NCBI GenBank assembly: GCA_937895955.1
Contig: CALAZI010000031.1
Location: forward strand, 1 to 28,112
From: an uncultured Alphaproteobacteria bacterium
Lineage (GTDB): Bacteria; Pseudomonadota; Alphaproteobacteria; Caulobacterales; Parvularculaceae
DNA: 28,112 bases
Direction: 5' to 3'
A model generated the notes under the pieces. That model saw only the letters and a list, made by a program, of their open reading frames with translations, made no database searches and had not been told where the DNA came from. The translations under genes and the position numbers were made by a program. This document shows positions 16,437 through 23,158 of the stretch, piece after piece. Position 1 is the stretch's first letter, and each line of letters begins with the position of its first letter.

Positions 16437-17368
16437 TGATCCTTCTCCGTTTTCGGAATCGGCGTCGCCGCCATCCGCTCGCGCACAGCATTTAGCTCCT
16501 TGCCCCGGTCAGCCTCGCCAGGCGCGGCGAAGGAAAACTTGTAGTCATCGCCGACCGAGACGGCGCCAAGGTAATCGTACGGCGCCGCAGCGGTGAGCGT
16601 CGTCTTCGGCAAGTTGGCGAAAAAGCTTCTATAACCGATGATGCTCCCGGTCACCCAGCACTCGGCGTCAGCCGGCGCCGGCGGGGCGAGATAGACAAAG
16701 ATTTTGTAATTCGTTCCGGAGACAGCTTCGCCGATCATCGACGTGTCCGCCCCGGGACCGGAACTAAAATCGGAGCCGGCATCGCCAAGGAAGTTCTGAT
16801 AGCGCACGACTCGCGGGTCGAAAAACACATCAGGAAGGTCGGATCCGACGAACGTCCGGTCGGACTCGATGAAGAGATTGACGTTGGCGGCGCAGCCCCA
16901 AAAAATCGTAGCCGCCAAAGGGTTGCGCTTTTCCAGCTCCTTCATGCGGTCTTCCGCCCGCGTCAGCTGCGCGCTCTTTTCCTGCAGATCTTTTTCAACT
17001 TCTTTCAACTGCCCCTGGACCTCACCGAGCTGGAAGTTGACTCGGTCGACATCCTCCCTAATTCCGCGGCTTAACGCCTCGATCTGCTCTATCGCTTCAC
17101 CGCTCTCAAGCCCCTCGGTTCTGGCGCCGCGGTCCGATTTGATCAGCTCGTCGAAAATCTCTTCCGTGCCGCCGCGGATGCTGTTGAGCCCTTTAACGGC
17201 GGCGTCGAGGCGCAGCTTCAACTCGTCGACATTCTGAGACACTTCGGGATCGAAGACGTAATAGCGGGCAAGAATGATCATGATAATCAGGAACGCGCCC
17301 ATCGCGCCGCTGATCACATCCATGAGCGACAGGCTGAAAATATTGATCTCGCGGTTACGCGGCCGCAT
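16433..17368 (-). CDS. MotB/ExbD-like single-TM stator protein with coiled coil
   Basis: A 311-residue protein starting three bases after the stop of the MotA-like gene. A short cytosolic start leads into one membrane helix (residues ~11-36, FSLSLMDVISGAMGAFLI) containing Asp17, the position expected for the proton-carrying aspartate of MotB/ExbD/TolR/ZorB proteins. Residues ~45-150 are a heptad-like coiled coil (for example VEKDLQEKSAQLTRAEDRMK). The C-terminal ~160 residues are beta-rich (NVNLFIESDRTFVG, NYKIFVYLAPPAPADAECWV), unlike the OmpA-type peptidoglycan-binding domain of MotB. I recall that N-termini of the type FSLSxxDVISxGxGA recur in uncharacterised MotA/TolQ partners. Together with the upstream gene it should form an ion-driven membrane motor. 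Confidence 0.8.
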   Translation of the reverse strand: MRPRNREINIFSLSLMDVISGAMGAFLIIMIILARYYVFDPEVSQNVDELKLRLDAAVKGLNSIRGGTEEIFDELIKSDRGARTEGLESGEAIEQIEALSRGIREDVDRVNFQLGEVQGQLKEVEKDLQEKSAQLTRAEDRMKELEKRNPLAATIFWGCAANVNLFIESDRTFVGSDLPDVFFDPRVVRYQNFLGDAGSDFSSGPGADTSMIGEAVSGTNYKIFVYLAPPAPADAECWVTGSIIGYRSFFANLPKTTLTAAAPYDYLGAVSVGDDYKFSFAAPGEADRGKELNAVRERMAATPIPKTEKDQ

Positions 17369-17371
17369 CGC

Positions 17372-18178
17372 TCACGCCCCCAGATACAGGCGGTTGATGA
17401 GGTTTTTGAGGCAATAGGAGCCGGCGCGGTTGACCGCGAGCTCCTCCTCTTTCTGTATGAGATTTAGCAACAGCACGATGATCGCGCTCCATACCAATGC
17501 GATAATTGTCGTATCGAAAGCGACCGCGAGACTTCCCGTGACGAGGCGAATTTCCATGTTCTCAGGATCAATAAGGCCCAGCGCAGAAGCGATGCCGGCG
17601 ACTGTGCCGATGAAGCCGACAGTCGGGATAGCCCATGCGAGATATCGAAGCAGCTGGTAGCGCAGATCCACCTTGTGAGCGATCAGCTCAAGCGTCGCGT
17701 TGAGAACGCTGACGGTCTGGTCGACCGAGCGGCTCGCCTGCGCCTGCAAGATTGAAAGATCAATCAGATAGGGGAGAAAACCGTTGTCAGAGTCGAATTG
17801 CCCGGTGACGTTGCGGCGCAACGCCCCGAGACCGGACATTTCAATAATGGTCTGATCATCCTCAGGAAGGAAATTTCTCTTCAGGAAAGACGCCTCCCAG
17901 CGGGAGACCCGCCAGCGCTTCGCCAATTCGCCCAGCGCGATGAAAAACAGAACATGCTCGACGTTCTGAATGGTGAAAGGATAGGGAAAAACTGCGTCGC
18001 CCTTGCCGATCCAGAAGGCGCCGCCCCGCGCCGATCCTCCAAACAGTAGATCAAGCACCAGAATAAAGAGGCAGCCTGCAAGGGCCGAAATCCCCAATAC
18101 GATCGCATGTCTGGGCAATCGGAGTTGCGTCGACGCCGTATTTGGCAAATTCGTGGATGCAATCATCAAAGCCCCCAT
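17372..18178 (-). CDS. MotA/TolQ/ExbB-type proton channel protein
   Basis: A 268-residue protein with helices at about 24-47, 65-85, 177-201 and 215-241 and a ~90-residue cytosolic loop between the second and third. The last two carry the family signature: WAIPTVGFIGTVAGIASALG (with the conserved proline) and GSLAVAFDTTIIALVWSAI (with the small-residue/TT motif of the pore-lining helix). ATG 18178 is given; ATG 18166 is preceded by a better GGGGG site and is a real alternative. It would assemble as a pentamer around two copies of the downstream MotB-like protein. TolR/ExbD, flagellar and ZorC/ZorD genes are absent from the window, so the driven process is unknown. Two GANTC sites lie just upstream. 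Confidence 0.85.
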   Translation of the reverse strand: MGALMIASTNLPNTASTQLRLPRHAIVLGISALAGCLFILVLDLLFGGSARGGAFWIGKGDAVFPYPFTIQNVEHVLFFIALGELAKRWRVSRWEASFLKRNFLPEDDQTIIEMSGLGALRRNVTGQFDSDNGFLPYLIDLSILQAQASRSVDQTVSVLNATLELIAHKVDLRYQLLRYLAWAIPTVGFIGTVAGIASALGLIDPENMEIRLVTGSLAVAFDTTIIALVWSAIIVLLLNLIQKEEELAVNRAGSYCLKNLINRLYLGA

Positions 18179-18193
18179 TCGCGCACGCCGGCG

Positions 18194-18204
18194 GAATCTG
18201 AATC
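18194..18204. promoter_or_regulatory. pair of GANTC sites upstream of the stator-like operon
   Basis: Two GAATC sites at 18194-18198 and 18200-18204 lie 16-26 bases before the first ATG of the minus-strand operon. GANTC is the target of the cell-cycle methylase CcrM in many alphaproteobacteria, and methylation in promoters can alter transcription there. A role here is inferred from position only. Confidence 0.4.
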
Positions 18205-18335
18205 TTTAAATTGCTGCAGCTTACCGCCCTATCCTCCAGCCCGCTATAGGCGGGGCCGTAATGGTTCAACGCTACAGGTCCGGAGATCCGGCATGGTTCG
18301 CTCCAGGTCGCCGTCAAGCGCAAGCGGAAATCACA

Positions 18336-18356
18336 TTAGGCCGCCTTGCGGCCTAA
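18336..18356 (-). terminator. stem-loop at the end of the DUF2269 gene
   Basis: A perfect 9-bp stem TTAGGCCGC/GCGGCCTAA with a three-base loop spans the stop codon of the DUF2269 gene (TAG, 18355-18353). On the minus strand it is followed by TGTGATTTCC, a poor T-tract, so it may be a weak terminator or mRNA 3'-end stabiliser. Confidence 0.4.
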
Positions 18357-18826
18357 CCGATTGTCGGACGCGCTATCATCAGCCAAAAGATCGCAAGCAC
18401 CGCGAAAAACGCCGGAAAACCAAAAGCGAACCAGCGCCGGTAAAGCCTGAAATATTCCGATGGCAACGCCAGATCAGCATCAGCCGCCTCCCGGGCGAGG
18501 TCGCGCATTTTCTTCTGCATGAAGACGACCGGAACCCAGAAGGCGCCGGTGAAGAAGTAGAGCGCGATAGAGGCGATGATCCAGAAGCTCGTCAGCGGAT
18601 AGCCGGCGACAAGGCTGAGCGCGACGCCGGTGACCGGCTGCGCGATGATCGCCGTCAGCGTGAAGACATAGTCGGCGAGAACGACGATGGAGGCGACGGC
18701 GGCGATGATTTTCGGATCGCGCGTCAGATGCGCGCGCAGCATGAAAAAGGCGATGCCGGCGCCCGCACCCAGCAATACGGCCGCGCCGATGACATGCAGC
18801 CATTTGAGAAAGAAATAGAGCGACAT
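18353..18826 (-). CDS. DUF2269 family membrane protein
   Basis: A 157-residue protein with four predicted membrane helices (LYFFLKWLHVIGAAVLLG, IIAAVASIVVLADYVFTLTA, FWIIASIALYFFTGAFWVPV, FGFPAFFAVLAIFWLMIA). The opening KWLHVIGAAVLLGAGAG and the central Arg/Lys-rich loop are typical of DUF2269 (YoaA-like/COG5528). ATG 18826 overlaps the upstream TGA by one base (TGATG) and has GGAGG upstream at normal spacing; GTG 18829 is possible. The pairing with an SDR-DoxX fusion suggests the two form one membrane unit, with redox function likely but unproven. Confidence 0.85.
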   Translation of the reverse strand: MSLYFFLKWLHVIGAAVLLGAGAGIAFFMLRAHLTRDPKIIAAVASIVVLADYVFTLTAIIAQPVTGVALSLVAGYPLTSFWIIASIALYFFTGAFWVPVVFMQKKMRDLAREAADADLALPSEYFRLYRRWFAFGFPAFFAVLAIFWLMIARPTIG

Positions 18827-20118
18827 CACCGATCCTCCAGCAGCATCGCCAGCGCAAAACCGAGAACCATCGCCGGAATGATCTTGACGTAAGGCCCGAG
18901 CGGATCAGCCCAAAGATGCGGCGCAATAACGCTTCCCATGAAGAGATAGGCCGCGCAGACGACGACCGAAAGCGCGGCGGCGGCGCGCGATGTGCGGCGC
19001 AACAGAAGACCAATCCCGATCACGATATCGACAACGCCGCCGGCGACGACCATGCGCTCCGCCGTTTGCCGGCCGAGATCCGGCAACAGCATCGCCGCCT
19101 GGTCCATGCGCCAAAGCCCGATGAGGCCGGATGCGAGCCAGAATCCGGCGAGCGCGACAAGCATCAACGGCAGAGCGAGCTGCGCGCAGGCGAAAAGGCG
19201 TTCCTGCGCCGACCCCGGCAGGCCGGCCAGCGTTTCGTCCAAGGATTTGAGCGCCCTTCCCGTCGCGGCGCGCCAGGGCGCGGGATCGGCGAGGACGTTC
19301 TCGCCCATGACTTTCATCGCCGTCGATCGAAGCGGCGACCGCCAGCCGAACCAGCCTGCGATATCGGCGAGCGCGCTGACAGGCGCGGCGACCCATGCGG
19401 GAAGATCAGGCTCGAACGTCGCCGGCGCGAAACCGATCTGCGCGCGGAGGTCGCGGACTATGTCGCGCAGCGTATGCGGTTCATCCTCGACGAGATCATA
19501 GTCGCGCCGCGCCGGAACTTCTCCCTTCAGCGCGCTGACGACCGCCGCCGCGACATCATCGAGCGCAACGGTCTGCACCCGCGCCGAGGCGTAAACGAGC
19601 GGCGTCATTGCCGGAAAGCCCGCCAGCATTCTGAGCAGCGCCGTGCCGCCATAGGCGCTCCGCGCAATGACGAGCCCCGGCTTGAACACGATCCAGTCGA
19701 GCGTCGACGCCCGCACCGCAGCGTCGCCCATCGCCTTCGTACGCATGAAGGCGGTCGAGGCGCCGACGTCGGCGCCCGGCGCTGAAATCTGGATGAAGCG
19801 TTTCACGCCGGCTTTTTCAGCGGCGGCGACAAGGGCGACAATCGCGCGATGATGGATCGCCTCCAGATGATCGCGGGCGCCGTCCTGAAGCGCGCCGGCG
19901 GCGTTGACGACGGCGTCGACGCCGTCAAGCAGCGGCGTCCAGTCATCCGGCGAAACGAGCCGCGAAATATCCGCGCCGATCCATCTTGCGCCGGGAACGA
20001 GCCTTTCGCCCGTTGCGGCGCTGCGGCTGAGCCCGATGCAGTCGAATCCGGTCGCCATAGAGGCGCGCACGACATCCGCGCCGATAAGACCGTATCCGCC
20101 GAGGATGAGAACGCGCAT
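18826..20118 (-). CDS. SDR-type NAD(P)-binding protein fused to DoxX-like membrane domain
   Basis: A 430-residue fusion. ATG 20118 is used because GGAG sits five bases upstream; ATG 20121 directly precedes it. Residues 1-290 are an atypical short-chain dehydrogenase with the nucleotide-binding motif VLILGGYGLIG, an acidic residue after strand 3 (WIGADISR), DAVVNAAGALQDG and ISAPGADVG; it lacks a clear YxxxK pair, as in the NDUFA9-like group. Residues ~310-430 hold four helices of a DoxX-like domain (LALPLMLVALAGFWLASGLIG, AGGVVDIVIGIGLLLRR, IIPAMVLGFALAMLLEDR). The enzyme probably acts on a membrane-associated substrate such as a quinone or lipid. It is co-transcribed with the DUF2269 gene and divergent from the methyltransferase. 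Confidence 0.85.
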   Translation of the reverse strand: MRVLILGGYGLIGADVVRASMATGFDCIGLSRSAATGERLVPGARWIGADISRLVSPDDWTPLLDGVDAVVNAAGALQDGARDHLEAIHHRAIVALVAAAEKAGVKRFIQISAPGADVGASTAFMRTKAMGDAAVRASTLDWIVFKPGLVIARSAYGGTALLRMLAGFPAMTPLVYASARVQTVALDDVAAAVVSALKGEVPARRDYDLVEDEPHTLRDIVRDLRAQIGFAPATFEPDLPAWVAAPVSALADIAGWFGWRSPLRSTAMKVMGENVLADPAPWRAATGRALKSLDETLAGLPGSAQERLFACAQLALPLMLVALAGFWLASGLIGLWRMDQAAMLLPDLGRQTAERMVVAGGVVDIVIGIGLLLRRTSRAAAALSVVVCAAYLFMGSVIAPHLWADPLGPYVKIIPAMVLGFALAMLLEDR

Positions 20119-20239
20119 CATGTCTCCGGCTTGTTTCGGCGAAGGATAGACCGATTGCGCGAAGGCCCGCCATCTGCGCCGCTCATTGCGGCCTCTGGGG
20201 GCGGGTGTTAGGCAGGGTCCGCTTCAATCGCGCGAGCGC

Positions 20240-21124
20240 ATGATGACGGAAGACAAGACGAAACCTCAATCCGCGCCGAAAGCGGACGACGCCCAGGAGG
20301 CGTTCGACAAGGCCGCGCTCGATGCGCGCACGATTTCAGGCCTCTTTTATCCAAGCCGCTGGGAGGGCGCTGCAAACTTTTCCGAAACGCCGGCGGCCGC
20401 CTTCGATGCCGATCGCCTGCCGCCTGACAGTCTTCGGCACTGGTATTCCCTCGGCGATGACGAAGGATATTTACGCACCGGAAAGTTCGACGCCGGCAAT
20501 TACCGCCGGCTCTTCAACGAATTTCGCAAGATCGACGCCGGCGATCGCCTGGTCGAGATCGGCTGCTCTAGCGGGCGCATTCTCAGATGGTTCAATGATG
20601 ACGCAGAGCGCGGCGTTGAGGTCTGGGGCGTCGACATTGACGCAGATTCGATACGCTGGGCGGAAACGAATATCGGATCGTCGATCCATTTCATGACCAA
20701 TTCGACCCACCCGCACCTGCCGTTCGAAGACCGCTATTTCGACTTCATCTACGGCAATTCGCTGTTCACCCATATCGGCGAGCATGCGACCGCCTGGATG
20801 ATGGAAGTCCGCCGCGTCCTGTCGGATGACGGCGTCGCGATCTTCACCTTCAACGACACCGCCTCGATCGGCTGGCTGAAAGAGCGGTTCCCGAATGTCG
20901 ACGACATCCGCTATTCGAACCCGAAAAAGCTTCTCAAGGAGCTTGAAGCGCGCGGGAACCCGTCTTTCTCCCGGATCCTCATCAACCGTTCGCCCTGGCA
21001 GTTAAGCGTCTGGTACGATCAGGAATATCTGACGCGCCTGCTCGGCCGCTGGTTCGACGTGAAGAAGGTCGTTCCGGGCTTCGCCGCCTATCAGACCGGC
21101 TACGTCCTCGGCCGCAAACGCTGA
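20240..21124 (+). CDS. class I SAM-dependent methyltransferase
   Basis: A 294-residue protein from ATG 20240 (ATG 20243 is equally possible; the ribosome site is poor). Residues ~100-215 are a Rossmann methyltransferase fold: motif I RLVEIGCSSGRILRWF (103-118), acidic strand-2 motif VWGVDIDADSI (Asp132/Asp134), then HLPFEDRYFDFIYGNSLFTHI (motif IV region) and EVRRVLSDDGVAIFTF. It has a polar N-terminal extension without signal peptide and a C-terminal ~80-residue part that may bind the substrate. The SNSLFTHIGE-type text is common in methyltransferases of sugar or polyketide tailoring, but no pathway partners lie nearby, so the substrate is unknown. Confidence 0.88.
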   Translation: MMTEDKTKPQSAPKADDAQEAFDKAALDARTISGLFYPSRWEGAANFSETPAAAFDADRLPPDSLRHWYSLGDDEGYLRTGKFDAGNYRRLFNEFRKIDAGDRLVEIGCSSGRILRWFNDDAERGVEVWGVDIDADSIRWAETNIGSSIHFMTNSTHPHLPFEDRYFDFIYGNSLFTHIGEHATAWMMEVRRVLSDDGVAIFTFNDTASIGWLKERFPNVDDIRYSNPKKLLKELEARGNPSFSRILINRSPWQLSVWYDQEYLTRLLGRWFDVKKVVPGFAAYQTGYVLGRKR

Positions 21125-21132
21125 TAAGCGCG

Positions 21133-21396
21133 TCAGCGCCGATCGACCGGCAGGCATTCGCCGAAAACGGGATTGCCGACGACCTGTCGCGACATCCAGC
21201 CGTCGACAGCGTCCCGGCATTCCCTTTCAGTCGCATAGGTGCCGATGATTTCCGGCTCGCTCGTCGGACCCGGCGTCAGATAGCCGTGCGCCGTCCAGCC
21301 CGGCCCGTCGGATACAAGTCCGCCGCCCTGCGTCGCGCAGGCGGCGACGCCAAAAGTTAACGCCGCGGCGATGATTGCGCGAAAGAGATTTGTCAT
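21133..21396 (-). CDS. small lipoprotein, 87 aa
   Basis: ATG 21396 is chosen because GAGGTGG is at good spacing; the two preceding codons (GTG GTC) are within that site. The signal FRAIIAAALTFGVAAC carries a lipobox with Cys20. The mature part is short and polar, with two further cysteines (RECRDAVDGWM and FGECLPVDRR) that could form a disulfide. I do not recognise a family. It is divergent from the TfoX-like gene and converges on the methyltransferase with eight bases between them. Confidence 0.75.
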   Translation of the reverse strand: MTNLFRAIIAAALTFGVAACATQGGGLVSDGPGWTAHGYLTPGPTSEPEIIGTYATERECRDAVDGWMSRQVVGNPVFGECLPVDRR

Positions 21397-21458
21397 GACC
21401 ACCTCTTTTCTCCGGCTTGTCAGGAGGCGATCCTATCACTCCGAACGAAGGCGATTGA

Positions 21459-21719
21459 ATGTCTGACCGGCGCAAAAACATTTCGCAACTGCGAAATCTC
21501 GGACCGAAAACGGAGCGGATGCTGCGCGAGGTCGGCTTCTTCGATGCGGACACGCTCGCCGCGATCGGCGCCGTTGAAGCCTATCGCCGCCTTCGCTTCG
21601 CCGGCGGCGGCGTTTCTCTGAACGCGCTTTATGTGATGGAAGCCGCGCTCAGGGATATTGATTGGCGCGCGCTTGAACCGCGAGAAAAAGCAGAATTGCG
21701 CCGTCGCGCAGGGGCGTGA
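21459..21719 (+). CDS. stand-alone TfoX C-terminal-domain protein
   Basis: An 86-residue protein consisting of just the TfoX C-terminal domain: ISQLRNLGPKTERMLREVGF, then TLAAIGAVEAYRRLRF, LNALYVMEAALRDIDW and LEPREKAELRRRAG, the regular helix-hairpin pattern of that family. Full-length TfoX/Sxy regulators of competence have an N-terminal domain too, absent here, with no in-frame upstream coding. Such single-domain versions are common in alphaproteobacteria and are not established as competence regulators. ATG 21459 lies 62 bases from the start of the divergent lipoprotein. Confidence 0.85.
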   Translation: MSDRRKNISQLRNLGPKTERMLREVGFFDADTLAAIGAVEAYRRLRFAGGGVSLNALYVMEAALRDIDWRALEPREKAELRRRAGA

Positions 21720-21776
21720 AGCGACTGAACTCTTCTCTGACTCCGCTGTTTTTGCAGCGAAACGACCGTTTTCAAC

Positions 21777-21807
21777 AAAGAAAAACCCGGCGCAAAAGCG
21801 CCGGGTT
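21777..21807 (-). terminator. rho-independent terminator of the histone-like gene
   Basis: A perfect 10-bp stem AACCCGGCGC/GCGCCGGGTT with a four-base loop. On the minus strand the stem is followed directly by TTTCTTT, a proper terminator tail. It lies ~175 bases after the stop of the KRKAT-repeat gene, giving that mRNA a long 3' untranslated part. On the plus strand (after the TfoX-like gene) the tail is not T-rich, though the hairpin could still act there. Confidence 0.85.
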
Positions 21808-21980
21808 CAATAGATTTGCGCCCTTGAAGAGCGAAATGGGTGGAAGGCGAACTTCCTGAGATCGTTGCGGTCGCCTTATTCCGGTTTTCCGCTTCGATCG
21901 CCCCTTCAATAGAACGCTGCATAATCAGTCTTGCAGCATTTCGGCGTTCAGGGACGCAACGTAACGCCTTTAGAGAAGGC

Positions 21981-22241
21981 TTACGCCGCCTTCTTCTTCC
22001 GACGCTTGCGACGCTTCTTCTTCGCAGGAGCAGCGCCTGCAGCGGCTTTCGCCTTGCGCTTCGTAGATTTGCGCTTGGCTTTCCGCTTCGTGGCTTTGCG
22101 CTTCGCCGGGGCTTTGCGCTTGGCTTTACGCTTCGTCGCTTTCCGCTTCGTGGCCTTGCGCTTCGTCGCCTTGCGCTTGGTCGTCCGCTTCGCAGCCGTC
22201 TTCTTGGCTGCCTTTCTCTTAGCTTTACGTTTGACCGCCAT
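21981..22241 (-). CDS. histone H1-like KRKAT-repeat DNA-binding protein
   Basis: An 86-residue protein made almost only of Lys, Arg, Ala and Thr, with repeats of KRKAT/KRKA from about residue 20 to 65 and a KKKRRKRRKKKAA end. It resembles bacterial histone H1/Hc1-like and AlgP-type tails that bind DNA without sequence specificity and condense the nucleoid or act in regulation. ATG 22241 is preceded by GGAGGATAG at ideal spacing. It is a single gene with a dedicated AT-rich upstream region and a strong terminator, both pointing to high expression. The DNA itself is repetitive, so copy number of the pentapeptide could vary between strains. Confidence 0.85.
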   Translation of the reverse strand: MAVKRKAKRKAAKKTAAKRTTKRKATKRKATKRKATKRKAKRKAPAKRKATKRKAKRKSTKRKAKAAAGAAPAKKKRRKRRKKKAA

Positions 22242-22277
22242 GGTCTATCCTCCGAGTAGCTAACGGAAGCTCGAACG

Positions 22278-22306
22278 TTAATTCAATTTACTAAAAAAGT
22301 ATGCAA
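22278..22306 (-). promoter_or_regulatory. possible promoter of the histone-like gene
   Basis: On the minus strand TTGCAT (22306-22301) and AATTAA (22283-22278) are separated by 17 bases and lie ~37 bases before the ATG. The match is partial, and the assignment rests on spacing and local AT richness only. Confidence 0.3.
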
Positions 22307-22391
22307 ACAAACGCGCATGAAACGTCCGTGCAGGGTCGTTTTCGCGTTTTTTTCGCTTTTTTTGATGCGAAGTGCTTCAAAAATGCATCAC

Positions 22392-22463
22392 GAATCACAT
22401 CTCGAAGCGCATTTTCGATTCGAAATTCGGTTTTTCGCGCGTCGTGATTCGTTTTTTCGAATC
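22392..22463. promoter_or_regulatory. cluster of four GANTC sites in inverted repeats
   Basis: GANTC occurs at 22392-22396, 22417-22421, 22446-22450 and 22459-22463 in a 72-base AT-rich stretch between the ends of ssb and the histone-like gene promoter. Several are arranged as inverted repeats: CGAATCAC (22391-22398) pairs with GTGATTCG (22444-22451), and GATTCG with CGAATC (22446-22463, six-base T loop). The region also repeats TTTTTTCG-like runs (22342-22458). It could be a CcrM-sensitive control region or the ssb transcription end. Function is inferred. Confidence 0.4.
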
Positions 22464-22486
22464 AAAATTGCGCGCTGAAGCGATCA

Positions 22487-22930
22487 TCAGAACGGAATTT
22501 CATCGTCGAGTTCGAAGGACTGACCGCCGGAAGACGGAATCTGATCGCGGCCGCCGCCGAAATCGCCGCCGCCGTCGCGCCGACCGTCGAGCATCGTGAG
22601 CGCGCTGTTGAAACCCTGCAGCACGACTTCGGTCGTGTACTTCTCCTGGCCGTCCTTGTCGGTCCATTTGCGCGTTTGCAGCTGACCCTCGACGTAAACC
22701 TTCGACCCCTTCTTGAGATATTGCTCCACGATGCGCGCCAGGCCCTCATTGAAGACGACGATGCGGTGCCATTCGGTTTTTTCGCGCCGTTCGCCGGTGT
22801 TTCGGTCTTTCCAAGTCTCTGATGTGGCGATGGAAAAATTGGCGATCGACTTACCGTCCTGGGTTTTGCGGATTTCAGGATCGCGGCCGAGATTGCCGAT
22901 AAGAATGACCTTGTTGACGCTGCCTGCCAT
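22487..22930 (-). CDS. ssb: single-stranded DNA-binding protein
   Basis: A 147-residue protein from ATG 22930 (GGGAGA eight bases upstream), rather than the longer frame reaching 23020. The OB fold is clear: SVNKVILIGNLGRDPEIRKT, IANFSIATSETWKDRNTGER, KTEWHRIVVFNEGLARIVEQ, YLKKGSKVYVEGQLQTRKW and TTEVVLQGFNSALTMLDGR. A Gly-rich linker leads to the acidic tip DDEIPF, which in SSB recruits repair and replication partners. It coats single-stranded DNA during replication, recombination and repair. It is divergent from uvrA, the classic arrangement, with a LexA box between them. Confidence 0.97.
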   Translation of the reverse strand: MAGSVNKVILIGNLGRDPEIRKTQDGKSIANFSIATSETWKDRNTGERREKTEWHRIVVFNEGLARIVEQYLKKGSKVYVEGQLQTRKWTDKDGQEKYTTEVVLQGFNSALTMLDGRRDGGGDFGGGRDQIPSSGGQSFELDDEIPF

Positions 22931-23069
22931 TTGAAATTCTCCCAAGAAGTAAGTGCGCGCGGTCTGAGCGGACGATCTCGGGGGATTCGCCGCGCGCCGG
23001 CTCCATCCCTTTTTCCCCAAAGGACATCGCCGCCGCGATCATGCGCGATCGACGCTGTCGCCCCAAAAC

Positions 23070-23084
23070 GTTCACATCTTGTTC
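23070..23084. promoter_or_regulatory. LexA (SOS) box between ssb and uvrA
   Basis: GTTC at 23070-23073 and GTTC at 23081-23084 are separated by exactly seven bases, matching the direct-repeat LexA site GTTC-N7-GTTC known from alphaproteobacteria. It lies 75 bases before the uvrA start and 140 before the ssb start. On the minus strand a TTGACA (23094-23089) precedes it, so the box would sit in the spacer of an ssb promoter. Damage-induced control of both genes is expected. Confidence 0.8.
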
Positions 23085-23158
23085 TTGCTGTCAATGCGCA
23101 TTTTGGATTAAGTCAGCGACGCATCATCCGCTCGTTTTAAACCCTCGTATCAGGCCGC

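Noticed and set aside
15759..18178. Complete Zorya defence system
   Set aside because: Only the channel pair is present; no ZorC, ZorD or ZorE-like gene lies near, and the neighbours are an envelope lipoprotein and a DUF2269 gene.
21459..21719. Competence regulator TfoX/Sxy
   Set aside because: Only the C-terminal domain is present, so a competence role cannot be claimed.
21629..21922. 97-codon minus-strand frame after the histone-like gene
   Set aside because: It reads straight through the strong terminator at 21777-21807 and into the antisense of the TfoX-like gene, and has no ribosome site.
22140..22200. CRISPR-like repeats in the 21981-22241 region
   Set aside because: The repetition is explained by KRKAT codons in a coding frame; there are no spacers or regular repeat-spacer units.
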